DNA from: Paludibacter sp.
Lineage (GTDB): Bacteria > Bacteroidota > Bacteroidia > Bacteroidales > Paludibacteraceae
Length of the DNA stretch: 39,946 bases
Assembly: GCA_020049335.1 (NCBI GenBank)
Contig: JAIFKX010000244.1
Coordinates: 1-39,946 of the forward strand
Reading direction: 5' to 3'
The position numbers and the translations under genes were made by a program. Position 1 is the stretch's first letter; each line of letters opens with the position of its first letter. Under the pieces are notes generated by a model. It made no database searches. It saw only the letters and a program-made list of their open reading frames with translations, and had not been told where the DNA came from. Below are positions 26,716 through 35,568 of the stretch, piece by piece.

Positions 26716-27489
26716 TCAATTTGAATTTAAATCAACAATAACACTACCAACAAACATTTTAGCCTTAATGCGAACAATATTTTGTTTTGCATCGTTGGAC
26801 AACCAAACTTCTATTGAATTATGACCATCAAAAACAGCATTTTTTGGAACTATTGGTTTCATTTTATGGCACTTAAGCTGCTTATTATTTACTCTAATAG
26901 TTTCTAAACCATCGTAAATTACATCGATTTTGTATCCCTCGTCCTCGTAGAATCCATTAATTGAAAATACAGATCCTTTTTTTAGTTTATCCAATTCAAT
27001 CATTCGTACCATCATAAAACCACCTACAATATCTCTAATATTTTCTGGGGTATCGTATATTTTTTTTAATTGGAATATTTTTTTTGTTTTATCGAATACT
27101 TTTACGGTTGCTTTTTTATTTTCGTGATCAAAATCAACCATCTCGTCCATTGCATATCGACCCTCACGAATGCTACGCGACGATTTATGAGTGAGTATAT
27201 TTGATGAGTCGACATAAGCTGTCCATTTGTCGCGCACATAAAATAGTTTTGCTAAACCATTTGTACGCCCCTGTACATCAATTTTATAGCAAACGGTATT
27301 GCCAATTTTATAGAGTTTATTGTCGACTATTGTGCTTCCAGATCCTATTGTGAGAAATCCCCATTGAGCAGTGTAGTAAAGTTTTTCACCAGGCTTAATT
27401 CTCGAATAGTTTAATTCGTAATTTACATTAGTTGATGCAACAATAATACTGTTAAGTATCAGTATATAAAATAGATATATTTTATTCAT
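26716..27489 (-). CDS. DUF3108 domain protein, exported
   Basis: A 257-residue protein with an N-terminal signal peptide (IYLFYILILNSIIVAS, cleavage after about residue 19). The rest is beta-rich: PGEKLYYTAQWGFLTIGSGS near the start, then RDKWTAYVDS and a C-terminal VWLSNDAKQNIVRIKAK..VGSVIVDL. This pattern is DUF3108, a periplasmic or outer-membrane-associated beta-barrel-like family of unknown role. It is transcribed alone, divergent from the DUF4395 gene. No clear promoter box was found on its side. Confidence 0.82.
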   Translation of the reverse strand: MNKIYLFYILILNSIIVASTNVNYELNYSRIKPGEKLYYTAQWGFLTIGSGSTIVDNKLYKIGNTVCYKIDVQGRTNGLAKLFYVRDKWTAYVDSSNILTHKSSRSIREGRYAMDEMVDFDHENKKATVKVFDKTKKIFQLKKIYDTPENIRDIVGGFMMVRMIELDKLKKGSVFSINGFYEDEGYKIDVIYDGLETIRVNNKQLKCHKMKPIVPKNAVFDGHNSIEVWLSNDAKQNIVRIKAKMFVGSVIVDLNSN

Positions 27490-27626
27490 ACATTTTGTTT
27501 TTATTATTTTTCTTCAAAAAGTGTGCCTCTATTTTAAAATTATAACTCATTCATAATTAACATATTATAGAAATTGTAAAAAGTATATACCCTATTTATG
27601 GTATAGAAAATACTGTTTCAATGGTA

Positions 27627-27657
27627 TTTTGGATTACATACTAATATCCTAATTTTG
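27627..27657 (+). promoter_or_regulatory. promoter of the DUF4395 gene
   Basis: -33 TTTTG (27627-27631) and -7 TAATTTTG (27650-27657) are 18 bases apart, a good Bacteroidota promoter, 30 bases before the ATG at 27687. Confidence 0.65.
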
Positions 27658-27686
27658 CATTGTAAATAAATTTAAAATTGAATGTT

Positions 27687-28142
27687 ATGAACTCAAATGC
27701 AATCTGTCCGATATCGACAAAAAAAATTGATGAAAATGTAGCCCGATTAAACGGTGCTCTTACGGTAATCTTATTAGTTATTTTTGTAGCAACTCAAAAT
27801 ATTATTCCAGTTATATTTCTATTAATTGATTTTTTTCTTCGTAGTGCCGAATTATCAGAATATAGTCCGTTAGCCAATTTTTCAAAGTTTATTTTAAGAT
27901 CATTTGGAGTTAAAAAGAATCCGATAAATGCAGGTCCAAAAATATTTGCAGCGCGAATAGGCGTATTATTTAGTTTATTGATTCTAATTAGCAATTTAAC
28001 TGGCTATGAAACTTCATATTATGTTTTAACATTAATTTTTGGATTTTGTGCGTTTTTAGAATCAGCATTTGGATTTTGTGTAGCTTGTCAAATTTATCCA
28101 ATAGTATTTCGTCTTACTTATCGCGCTAAAAATGCTTTGTAA
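27687..28142 (+). CDS. DUF4395 integral membrane protein
   Basis: A 151-residue protein with about four transmembrane segments. It opens with ICPISTKKIDENVARLNG, the CP..xxVDE-ARLNA signature of DUF4395, and ends with FGFCVACQIY, the conserved second Cys pair. The paired cysteines suggest a redox or metal role, but the function is unknown. I chose ATG 27687 over the TTG at 27678, which lies close to the -7 box. It is a lone gene with its own promoter and a bidirectional terminator shared with folC. Confidence 0.85.
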   Translation: MNSNAICPISTKKIDENVARLNGALTVILLVIFVATQNIIPVIFLLIDFFLRSAELSEYSPLANFSKFILRSFGVKKNPINAGPKIFAARIGVLFSLLILISNLTGYETSYYVLTLIFGFCAFLESAFGFCVACQIYPIVFRLTYRAKNAL

Positions 28143-28175
28143 TTTATTAAAGTATAAAAATTATTTTAGCTTTTG

Positions 28176-28209
28176 AAAAGCAAATAGAAATTATTATCTA
28201 TTTGCTTTT
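28176..28209. terminator. bidirectional terminator between DUF4395 and folC
   Basis: AAAAGCAAATAGA (28176-28188) and TCTATTTGCTTTT (28197-28209) form a perfect 13-bp stem with an 8-base loop, with A and T runs outside. The folC stop codon (28194-28196) sits in the loop, so folC's last codons form part of the stem. Confidence 0.88.
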
Positions 28210-29489
28210 TTTATAGCTACAATTGCCTCACCCACAACGAAATTACTCCCAAACACAAGAATAAAATCATTATTATTTGCTGCCATTTTAGCTGCATCAA
28301 CAGCATTTTCTACTGTTTTATAAGCCTCACCTTTTAATCCGATAGCATTTGCTTTTTCCTGTAACTCAGTTGCAGGAAGCGCTCGAGCAATATTTGCATT
28401 CGAAAAGTAATATTTGGCATTAGTTGGTAAAACAAGAAGAATTTTTGAAATATCTTTATCACTTACCATACCAAAAACAAGATGTAGGCTTTTATATTTC
28501 AGCGTTTTAATATGATTTACCAACTCGTTGATACCTGCAAAATTATGTGCTGTATCTACAAATAGTTGAGGCTCAAAACCAAAACATTGCCATCTGCCCA
28601 TAAATCCTGTTAAATCAATTACATGTTCCAAGCCAGCAGCAATATTTTTCTCAGAAATCTGTAAACCAGCTTTTTTAATTATTTCTATGGACTTTAAAAC
28701 AGTGGCAATGTTTTTTAATTGGTAGCTGCCAGTTAGTCCGACCCAATAATTGATTGATTGATTGACCAACACCTTCATTTTCAGGTTTGAAATTTCAACA
28801 CATTGTATACTTAGTTCGTTTTCGGCAAAAAAAATCTCTGAATTATTTAAAGTAGCAGTGTTTAGAAAAACAGCTTTCGAGTCTTTTGTAGTTTCACCGA
28901 TAACAACTGGAACATTGTTTTTTATGATTCCCGCTTTTTCAGTAGCAATTTTTTCGATTGTATCGCCTAAAAACTCTACATGATCGAAACTGATATTTGT
29001 AATTATCGAAAGTTCGGGTGTAATAATATTTGTACTGTCCAGACGTCCGCCAAGACCAACTTCAATTATTGCTATATCTACTTCATTGTCAGCAAAATAA
29101 TTAAAAGCCAAAGCCATTGTGGCTTCAAAAAATGAAGGTTGAATTGTTTCAAAGTTTGCTAAATTATTTTCAACAAATTTTATAAGATATTCCTTGTCAA
29201 TCATTTGACCATTAATCCGAATTCGTTCACCAAAATCGACCAAATGAGGCGATGTATAAAGGCCCACTTTGTAGCCAGCAGCTTGCAAAATAGCAGACAA
29301 AAAATGCGAAACAGAACCTTTGCCGTTTGTACCAGCCACATGAATGGTTTTATATTTCAGATAAGGATGATTCAACTTATCCATTAGCCGAATTGTATTA
29401 TTGAGCCCTGGTTTATAAGCATTTGCACCTGAAAAATGAAAAACAGGGAGCCTTTGGAAAAGATATTGTAGCGTTTCGTTGTAATTCAT
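28194..29489 (-). CDS. folC: dihydrofolate/folylpolyglutamate synthase
   Basis: Adds glutamate to dihydropteroate and folates. A 431-residue Mur-ligase-type enzyme. The ATP P-loop is VAGTNGKGSVSHFL (residues 51-64). The second conserved block, SFDHVEFLGDTIEKIATEKAGIIK, has the Mg-binding histidine and the carbamoyl-lysine region, and VDTAHNFAG stands where DGAHNP is usual in the C-terminal domain. It is expressed alone from a promoter box at 29507-29514. Its end overlaps the bidirectional terminator. Confidence 0.95.
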   Translation of the reverse strand: MNYNETLQYLFQRLPVFHFSGANAYKPGLNNTIRLMDKLNHPYLKYKTIHVAGTNGKGSVSHFLSAILQAAGYKVGLYTSPHLVDFGERIRINGQMIDKEYLIKFVENNLANFETIQPSFFEATMALAFNYFADNEVDIAIIEVGLGGRLDSTNIITPELSIITNISFDHVEFLGDTIEKIATEKAGIIKNNVPVVIGETTKDSKAVFLNTATLNNSEIFFAENELSIQCVEISNLKMKVLVNQSINYWVGLTGSYQLKNIATVLKSIEIIKKAGLQISEKNIAAGLEHVIDLTGFMGRWQCFGFEPQLFVDTAHNFAGINELVNHIKTLKYKSLHLVFGMVSDKDISKILLVLPTNAKYYFSNANIARALPATELQEKANAIGLKGEAYKTVENAVDAAKMAANNNDFILVFGSNFVVGEAIVAIKKANR

Positions 29490-29506
29490 ATTATTTTAAT
29501 GGACTA

Positions 29507-29514
29507 CAAAATTA
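29507..29514 (-). promoter_or_regulatory. -7 promoter box for folC
   Basis: CAAAATTA on the plus strand is TAATTTTG on the minus strand, an exact match 18 bases before the folC start, directly after the terminator of the upstream gene. Confidence 0.5.
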
Positions 29515-29549
29515 AAAAAAAAGCCCGACTAGTACTAATCGAGCTTTAA
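29515..29549 (-). terminator. terminator after the 130-aa hypothetical gene
   Basis: On the minus strand AAAGCTCGATT pairs with AGTCGGGCTTT (two G-U pairs) followed by a long T-run. It separates the hypothetical gene from folC. Confidence 0.75.
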
Positions 29550-29565
29550 ATGAGCATATAATTTT

Positions 29566-29958
29566 TTAATTCAAGAAAATATTTGCATCTACTTTAGATC
29601 TTGATTTTTGATTTCCAAAAAGTGATTCGAGATACATATTCATAATAGCTCCTGCAATTATTCTCAAAATATCATTTTTAATTTCTTCGATATTTTCATT
29701 GTCAATCCCAACATTTCTGAGAAAATTTAAATTAATATCATCACGTTTAGATATTAAAAATTCTTCGGTAACATGACAACCTACTGCTCTCGATTTAAGT
29801 TTGTTAATTAGTTCCGAAATTTCAGGCTTAATTGTATCAACAAAGCGATTTGCTTCTTGTTTAATTTCGTTGTTATAACCACTCGCCCCAGAGTGACTAT
29901 AGTTTTGAATACTAAACTGGATTTTTAAATGAATTTGATTTAATTCTTGTTTGCTCAT
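29566..29958 (-). CDS. hypothetical protein (130 aa)
   Basis: I do not recognise the family. From the ATG at 29958 the product is MSKQELNQIHLKIQFSIQNYS..., 130 residues, soluble and mainly helical, with an Asn- and Glu-rich middle and one Cys. There is no signal peptide or membrane segment. A 26-residue upstream extension is open, but it is a hydrophobic, Leu/Ile-rich stretch of the AT-rich leader and is less likely to be translated. It has its own terminator and is divergent from the methyltransferase gene at 30164. Confidence 0.65.
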   Translation of the reverse strand: MSKQELNQIHLKIQFSIQNYSHSGASGYNNEIKQEANRFVDTIKPEISELINKLKSRAVGCHVTEEFLISKRDDINLNFLRNVGIDNENIEEIKNDILRIIAGAIMNMYLESLFGNQKSRSKVDANIFLN

Positions 29959-30129
29959 AATATTTTGTATTAAAGTTAGTATTTTAAAGGTATAAATAAA
30001 ACAAATAGATCCGATTAAAAGTTTAGGAAAATACAATCAATTTAATTATTTAACTTATTGACAATCAGTGTAAAATGTAATAATAATTGAATTGTAATAG
30101 TTTCATTTTACTGGTTGCAAAATAATTAG

Positions 30130-30137
30130 TACTTTTG
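30130..30137 (+). promoter_or_regulatory. -7 promoter box for the methyltransferase gene
   Basis: TACTTTTG matches TAnnTTTG exactly, 27 bases before the start. The -33 region is weak (ATTTTA at about 30105-30110). Confidence 0.5.
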
Positions 30138-30163
30138 AAATAAGAATATAACATTAGGGTAAA

Positions 30164-31354
30164 ATGAAGAACTTACAAACACAAAAGTTTATATCAGAAA
30201 ATATTCAATCGGATTTAAAAATAATATTGTTGATAAATCGTTCTGATGCCACAATTGACTACGAATTTGCTTTCAGACAAATAGCTGGATTTCAACGCAT
30301 CAGATATAAAATTCCATGTTTTTATTCTAACAGTAATATTCTATTTCCACCTCAGTTAAATATTGAGCAAAGTTCCTCTGAATCAACAGCTTTATACAAA
30401 GGAATGTTATGCGAAGGAGATACATTTGTTGATATTACTGGCGGGTTCGGAATTGATTTTTATTTCATTTCACAACATTTCAGTCATGCTATTTATGTGG
30501 AAAGAGATGAAAAACTATGCCAAATTGCAGCACATAATTTTAATGAACTGGGTACTAAAAATGTTTCAATTTTTAATGCAGATGCAGTTCAATTTTCAGA
30601 AAGTATGTCAACTTCCGATTGTGTTTATATAGATCCAGCTCGACGTGATTTGAAAGGTGGTAAGACAGTTTTTTTAGAAGATTGCGAACCTGATATAACT
30701 CAATTTTACAAAAAAATTCTTGATAAAACGAACTTGTTATTGATAAAATTATCTCCCATGCTCGATATTACTTCTGCAATTAAAGCTTTATCGAATGTAA
30801 TTACGGTTCATATTGTTTCGGTAGAAAACGAATGTAAGGAGGTTTTGCTACTACTAAAACCAAATTCGTTTTCGACAATTAAATTTAAGGCTATAAATAT
30901 TTTAAAAAACAATGTATTTGAAGAATTTGATTTCACCAAAGAATCTGAAAACTCAGCAATTTGTACTTATACGTCGATTATTCAAGATTATTTATACGAA
31001 CCTAATAGCTCTATTTTGAAAGCGGGCGCATTTAAAAGTGTAGCCAATGCCTATTCAATCAACAAATTACACAATAATACGCATTTGTATACTTCCGAAA
31101 ATAAAATTTATAATTTTCCAGGGCGAATTTTCAAAGTACTTAAAGTTTGGAATTTTCACAAAAAAGAGTTGGCTGAAATGAAAAAACTCATTTCGAAAGC
31201 AAATATTTCGACTCGAAATTTTCCTATAAAACCTGAAGAGCTAAAAAAGAAAATAGGTATTGCCGATGGTGGCGATACCTATTTATTTGGTTGTACACTT
31301 CAAGACGAATCGAGGGTAATTGTACAGTGCGAAAAAGTTATTTCAAAAGTTTAA
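30164..31354 (+). CDS. class I SAM-dependent methyltransferase, PG_1098 type
   Basis: A 396-residue protein. The SAM motif VDITGGFGIDFYFIS (from about residue 89) and the acidic VERDEKLC strand are those of a Rossmann methyltransferase, and YIDPARRD (about 155-162) is the DPxR-type catalytic loop seen in RNA/DNA enzymes. The N-terminal 85 residues are helical. The C-terminal half (about 250-396) fits the ferredoxin-like and THUMP-like domains described in Bacteroidota PG_1098 relatives. The target is probably RNA, by domain make-up; this has not been shown here. Its last 17 bases overlap the end of tex on the opposite strand. Confidence 0.87.
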   Translation: MKNLQTQKFISENIQSDLKIILLINRSDATIDYEFAFRQIAGFQRIRYKIPCFYSNSNILFPPQLNIEQSSSESTALYKGMLCEGDTFVDITGGFGIDFYFISQHFSHAIYVERDEKLCQIAAHNFNELGTKNVSIFNADAVQFSESMSTSDCVYIDPARRDLKGGKTVFLEDCEPDITQFYKKILDKTNLLLIKLSPMLDITSAIKALSNVITVHIVSVENECKEVLLLLKPNSFSTIKFKAINILKNNVFEEFDFTKESENSAICTYTSIIQDYLYEPNSSILKAGAFKSVANAYSINKLHNNTHLYTSENKIYNFPGRIFKVLKVWNFHKKELAEMKKLISKANISTRNFPIKPEELKKKIGIADGGDTYLFGCTLQDESRVIVQCEKVISKV

Positions 31355-33470
31355 GTTGTACCCTTTTTCGACCTGAATCTACCTCAAGAATTTGTACTTT
31401 TACATGCTGATGAACCGATACTATTTCGGATGGATTTGATATAAATTTATCAGATATATTAGAAATATGAATCAATCCATTTTCTTTGATTCCCACATCT
31501 ACAAAAGCACCAAAGTTTGTGATATTGGTAACAATTCCTGGTAATTCCATGCCTATTCGCAAATCGTTTATTGTTTTAACTGTAGCATCAAATTCAAAAA
31601 CTTTAACAGATTCGCGTGGATCACGTCCAGGCTTTTCGAGCTCAATCAGAATATCTGTAAGTGTGGGCAAACCAATTTTATCAGTTATATACTTTTGTTT
31701 ATCAATTGATTGTATTAAAATCTTATTTTGAATCAACTCATTCACTTTTACTTTTAAATCCTTTGCCATTTGTTCGACCACTGGATAACTTTCGGGGTGA
31801 ACAGCAGAATTATCCAACGGATTATCACCATTTTGAATTCGTAGAAAACCAGCACATTGTTCAAAGGTTTTTGCTCCCATTTTAGGAACTTTCATCAACT
31901 CTTTTCTGCTTTTGAATGCGCCATTTTCGGTACGAAAATCTACAATATTTTGTGCCAATTGCTGTCCTAGTCCGGAGATATAAGTTAGCAAATGTTTACT
32001 CGCCGTGTTGAGGTTCACTCCCACCCGATTTACAGCATTTTCGACAGTTTGGTCTAATGATTTTTTGAGTAATGTTTGATCCACATCGTGTTGATATTGT
32101 CCCACTCCAATTGATTTTGGGTCAATTTTTACCAATTCTGCCAAAGGATCCATCAATCTACGACCAATAGAAACAGCTCCACGAACTGTTACATCATAAT
32201 CGGGAAATTCGTCGCGAGCAATTTTTGATGCAGAATAAATAGATGCACCATTTTCGCTTACCACAAAAACTTGTATTTCACGGTCGTATCTCACGTTTTG
32301 AATAAAATGTTCGGTTTCGCGTCCAGCAGTTCCATTTCCAATGGCAATAGCTTGAATATTATAAGCTTCTACCATTTTTTGAATTTTGCGAGTAGCTTGA
32401 ATAGTTTCATTTTGAGGTGGATGCGGATAAATTGTTTCGTTGTGAATTAATTCACCTTGTGCACCAAGACATACAATCTTACATCCAGTTCGGAATCCCG
32501 GATCGATTCCCAAAACTCTTTTTTGACCTAAAGGTGGAGCTAAAAGGAGTTGACGAAGATTTTCGGCAAAAACACGAATTGCTTCAATATCAGCTTTTTG
32601 TTTACTTTCGGCAGCAAACTCGGTTTCGATAGCCGGTTTCAAAAGACGTTTATAACTATCTTTCACAGCTTCGTAAACAATATCACCCGATTCGTTTTTA
32701 CTTTTCACAAATATGCGGTCTAATTTTTCAATGCATTTGTCGTCGTCAGGATTTATTGCAACACGCAAAAAACCTTCTGCTTCAGCCCGACGCATGGCAA
32801 GTAATCGATGCGAAGAACAACGATTTAGTTTTTCGGACATATCAAAATAATCGCGGTATTTTTGAGCCTCTTCTTCTTTTGTTTTAATTAGCTTGGAAGT
32901 GATAACTCCATCGAACGAAAAACTTTTTCGCACAGCATTTCTAGCCCCTTCACTTTCGTTAATCCATTCGGCAATTATATCTTGAGCACCTGCAATTGCT
33001 TCGTCGGAATCTTTCACTTTTGAATTTACAAATGCCATTGACATGCGTTGCAAATCATCTGCATTTTGCTTCATAATCATTCGTGCGAGCGGATCTAAAC
33101 CTTTCTCTCGAGCTATTTCTGCACGCGTACGACGCTTCGGTTTGTAGGGAAGATAGATATCTTCTAATTCATTCGAAATCCAACAGTTATCTATGCGAAT
33201 GCGCAATTCCGAAGTTAATTTCCCTTGTTCTTCGATGGTTGAAATAATGGTTACTTTTCGTTTTTCCAACTCAATTAATTTGTCAAATTGCTCCTTAATA
33301 TTTGCTAATTGAACTTCGTCTAAACCATCAGTCATTTCTTTGCGATAGCGACTAATAAATGGAATAGTTGCTCCTTCATTGAGAAGATTTATTGTGTTTC
33401 GAATTTGCTTTTCGGTGAGCTGAAGCGACGAAGAAATGAGTTTTAAAAATTGAGGATTGATAGGTATCAT
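31338..33470 (-). CDS. tex: Tex-family RNA-binding transcription accessory protein
   Basis: A 710-residue Tex (YqgF-fold plus helix-hairpin-helix plus S1) protein. The N-terminal helical region contains TIPFISRYRKEMTDGLDEVQ. The YqgF-like domain has GIDPGFRTGCKI, and later YISGLGQQLAQNIV and the HhH repeat follow. The C-terminal S1 domain (about residues 637-705) is MELPGIVTNITNFGAFVDVG. The length is that of Tex. Tex is thought to act on nascent RNA and polymerase; the details are family knowledge. The 3' end overlaps the methyltransferase gene by 17 bases in convergent orientation. No clear promoter box was found. Confidence 0.95.
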   Translation of the reverse strand: MIPINPQFLKLISSSLQLTEKQIRNTINLLNEGATIPFISRYRKEMTDGLDEVQLANIKEQFDKLIELEKRKVTIISTIEEQGKLTSELRIRIDNCWISNELEDIYLPYKPKRRTRAEIAREKGLDPLARMIMKQNADDLQRMSMAFVNSKVKDSDEAIAGAQDIIAEWINESEGARNAVRKSFSFDGVITSKLIKTKEEEAQKYRDYFDMSEKLNRCSSHRLLAMRRAEAEGFLRVAINPDDDKCIEKLDRIFVKSKNESGDIVYEAVKDSYKRLLKPAIETEFAAESKQKADIEAIRVFAENLRQLLLAPPLGQKRVLGIDPGFRTGCKIVCLGAQGELIHNETIYPHPPQNETIQATRKIQKMVEAYNIQAIAIGNGTAGRETEHFIQNVRYDREIQVFVVSENGASIYSASKIARDEFPDYDVTVRGAVSIGRRLMDPLAELVKIDPKSIGVGQYQHDVDQTLLKKSLDQTVENAVNRVGVNLNTASKHLLTYISGLGQQLAQNIVDFRTENGAFKSRKELMKVPKMGAKTFEQCAGFLRIQNGDNPLDNSAVHPESYPVVEQMAKDLKVKVNELIQNKILIQSIDKQKYITDKIGLPTLTDILIELEKPGRDPRESVKVFEFDATVKTINDLRIGMELPGIVTNITNFGAFVDVGIKENGLIHISNISDKFISNPSEIVSVHQHVKVQILEVDSGRKRVQLKLLK

Positions 33471-33553
33471 TCAAAAAAAATATTGTAGATTGAATTTAAT
33501 TTTACTTTGACAGATTAAAATTTATTGACAGAAAACAGAATTGACTTAAAAAA

Positions 33554-35131
33554 TTATTTTGCATTTTTTGAATCAAACCATTTTTTTACAAACAAAGCAG
33601 CATTTTCGCCATCGATGGCCGATGATGTGATGCCGCCTGAATAACCCGATCCTTCACCTGCTGGAAAAAGTCCTTCAATTTGTGGGTGACAACCAGTTTC
33701 TGGGTCGCGAGGAATGCGAACAGCCGCTGATGAACGCGTCTCTACTCCCACTACAACTGCTTCATTCGTTAAATAGCCGTGCATTTTTTGATCGAATTTT
33801 TTAAAACCTTCGCGCAAACGACTTGAAATAAAATCGGGTAACCAGAAATGAAGTGGCGACGAAATAAGTCCAGGCATATAAGAGCAATCAGGTAAATCGG
33901 CTGATACTTTTCCCTTTACAAAATCAATCATTCGTTGTGCAGGGGCTTTTTGACCTAAGCCGCCATTATTTTTGTATGCCAAATTTTCAATATATTGCTG
34001 ATATTTCAATCCAGCTATGGCACCAAACTCTTTAAATTCTTCGGGAATATCTTCGGGACGAATTTCTACTACCATTCCCGAATTTGCAAAAGGAGAATTA
34101 CGTTTAGATGCCGACATTCCATTTACTACAATTTCGTTTTTGCCACTACCAGCAGGCACAATACGTCCGCCGGGGCACATACAAAACGAATAAACGCCAC
34201 GTTCGTTTACCTGTTCCACCAAATTATAATTGGCAGCAGGTAGGTATTCATCACGAGTTTTGCAGTGATATTGAATGCTATCAATTAAACTTTGAGGATG
34301 CTCTACACGCACGCCCATTGCAAATCCTTTTGGCTCAAGTTCGATATTTTGATTGTAGAGAATTTCGTAAATATCATGTGCCGAATGTCCTGATGCTAAA
34401 ATCAAAACTTTGGCATTATACGTATTTCCCTGTTCTGTTTTACAACCAATTATGGCATTATTCTCAATTAAAAATTCAACTACTTTTTCTTCGAAATGAA
34501 TTTCACCACCACTGCTGCGAATCGTGTTACTCATGTTGCCAACAACCACTGGTAATTTATCGGAACCGATATGCGGATGTGCATCAAATAGGATTTCTTC
34601 GGAAGCACCGTGAAGGTGAAAAATTTCGTATATACGTTGCGCATTCCCTTTCTTTTTGGAACGTGTGTAAAGCTTTCCGTCCGAAAAAGTACCAGCTCCG
34701 CCTTCGCCAAAGCAATAGTTTGATTCGGTATCGAAATTTTTATTCAAATTTAAGTGAGCAATGTCAATTTTACGTTTTTCAGCTTGTTTACCACGTTCGA
34801 TAATGATAGGTCGCAATCCATTTTCGATTAATTTAAGCGCAGCAAATAAACCAGCAGGACCAGCTCCAATAATAATAACAGGCTCTTTATCAGCAACATT
34901 TTTATACTCTAATGGTTGATATTTATTTTCTGGAGCCTTTTCGTCGATGAACACATCGAGCGTTAGATTAATTTTAGGAGACATAGAACGCGCATCAATC
35001 GATTTTTTTAAGGTTCGAAATGATGAAATTCTGTCGGCTGAAACTTTGGTCTGTTTTGCTACTTGGGCTAGCAAAAGTTCGTGTTTTTCGGCCTGTTCAG
35101 GGCTTAATATTAATTGAATTTGAGTTTGCAT
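33554..35131 (-). CDS. NAD(P)/FAD-dependent oxidoreductase, COG2509 type
   Basis: A 525-residue flavoprotein. The dinucleotide site IIGAGPAGLFAALKL (GxGxxG at residues 89-94) and the following acidic strand IIIERGK bind FAD. CFGEGGAGTFSDGKLYTR (about 142-159) and the C-terminal FPAGEGSGYSGGITSSAIDG are hallmarks of the COG2509 family, which is annotated as FAD-dependent dehydrogenases of unknown substrate. The first 80 residues are a separate small domain. Its own -7 box is at 35159-35166. The substrate cannot be inferred from context. Confidence 0.9.
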   Translation of the reverse strand: MQTQIQLILSPEQAEKHELLLAQVAKQTKVSADRISSFRTLKKSIDARSMSPKINLTLDVFIDEKAPENKYQPLEYKNVADKEPVIIIGAGPAGLFAALKLIENGLRPIIIERGKQAEKRKIDIAHLNLNKNFDTESNYCFGEGGAGTFSDGKLYTRSKKKGNAQRIYEIFHLHGASEEILFDAHPHIGSDKLPVVVGNMSNTIRSSGGEIHFEEKVVEFLIENNAIIGCKTEQGNTYNAKVLILASGHSAHDIYEILYNQNIELEPKGFAMGVRVEHPQSLIDSIQYHCKTRDEYLPAANYNLVEQVNERGVYSFCMCPGGRIVPAGSGKNEIVVNGMSASKRNSPFANSGMVVEIRPEDIPEEFKEFGAIAGLKYQQYIENLAYKNNGGLGQKAPAQRMIDFVKGKVSADLPDCSYMPGLISSPLHFWLPDFISSRLREGFKKFDQKMHGYLTNEAVVVGVETRSSAAVRIPRDPETGCHPQIEGLFPAGEGSGYSGGITSSAIDGENAALFVKKWFDSKNAK

Positions 35132-35158
35132 AAAATTTTATTGATATTTTTTTATTGC

Positions 35159-35166
35159 AAAGATAC
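35159..35166 (-). promoter_or_regulatory. -7 promoter box for the FAD oxidoreductase
   Basis: CAAAGATA on the plus strand is TATCTTTG on the minus strand, an exact match 28 bases before the start. Confidence 0.5.
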
Positions 35167-35260
35167 GATATTAACTTTAAATTGGGATTGAAATGCAGGT
35201 TTCAATATCGTAATGATGTTAAAACTCTTGAAAAATAAAATTTGAAATACAACAAACAAA

Positions 35261-35313
35261 TTTTTGTACTTATATTTGTACAAAATTTCGTACAAATATA
35301 TATATAGTACATT
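35261..35313 (+). promoter_or_regulatory. promoter-operator of yefM-yoeB with phased GTAC cores
   Basis: -7 box TATATTTG at 35271-35278. GTAC cores lie at 35266, 35278 and 35290, exactly 12 bases apart, with a fourth at 35307. The second is the full 8-bp palindrome TTGTACAA (35276-35283), overlapping the -7 box. TGTACA is the core known from the E. coli YefM-YoeB operator. Confidence 0.65.
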
Positions 35314-35568
35314 ATGATTGCAGCATCCATATCAGATTTCAGAAAAGATATTAAATCTTATCTTGACAGAGTTACAAATAATTTCGAAACACTTATCATT
35401 AACAGAGGAAAAGATAATGGTGTTGTTGTTATTTCATTAGAAGAATATAATTCATTAAATGCCACACAGCACGAATTATCATCAAAGTCGAATGAACAAA
35501 GACTTGATTCGGCTATTGAAAAATTAAAATCAGGTGCTATGTTTAGTAAAGAACTTATTGAAAAATGA
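35314..35568 (+). CDS. YefM/Phd-family antitoxin
   Basis: An 84-residue antitoxin. The N-terminus MIAASISDFRKDIKSYLDRV and the following strand pair VVVISLEEYNSL are the Phd/YefM DNA-binding fold. The polar C-terminal 30 residues are the likely toxin-wrapping tail. Its stop overlaps the toxin start by 4 bases (ATGA at 35565), the usual coupling in such pairs. With the toxin it should bind the phased GTAC sites just upstream and repress its own promoter. Confidence 0.94.
   Translation: MIAASISDFRKDIKSYLDRVTNNFETLIINRGKDNGVVVISLEEYNSLNATQHELSSKSNEQRLDSAIEKLKSGAMFSKELIEK

Noticed and set aside
34108-34803. 231-residue plus-strand frame within the FAD oxidoreductase
   Set aside because: It lies antisense to a clearly real gene with full family motifs and its protein has no recognisable domain.
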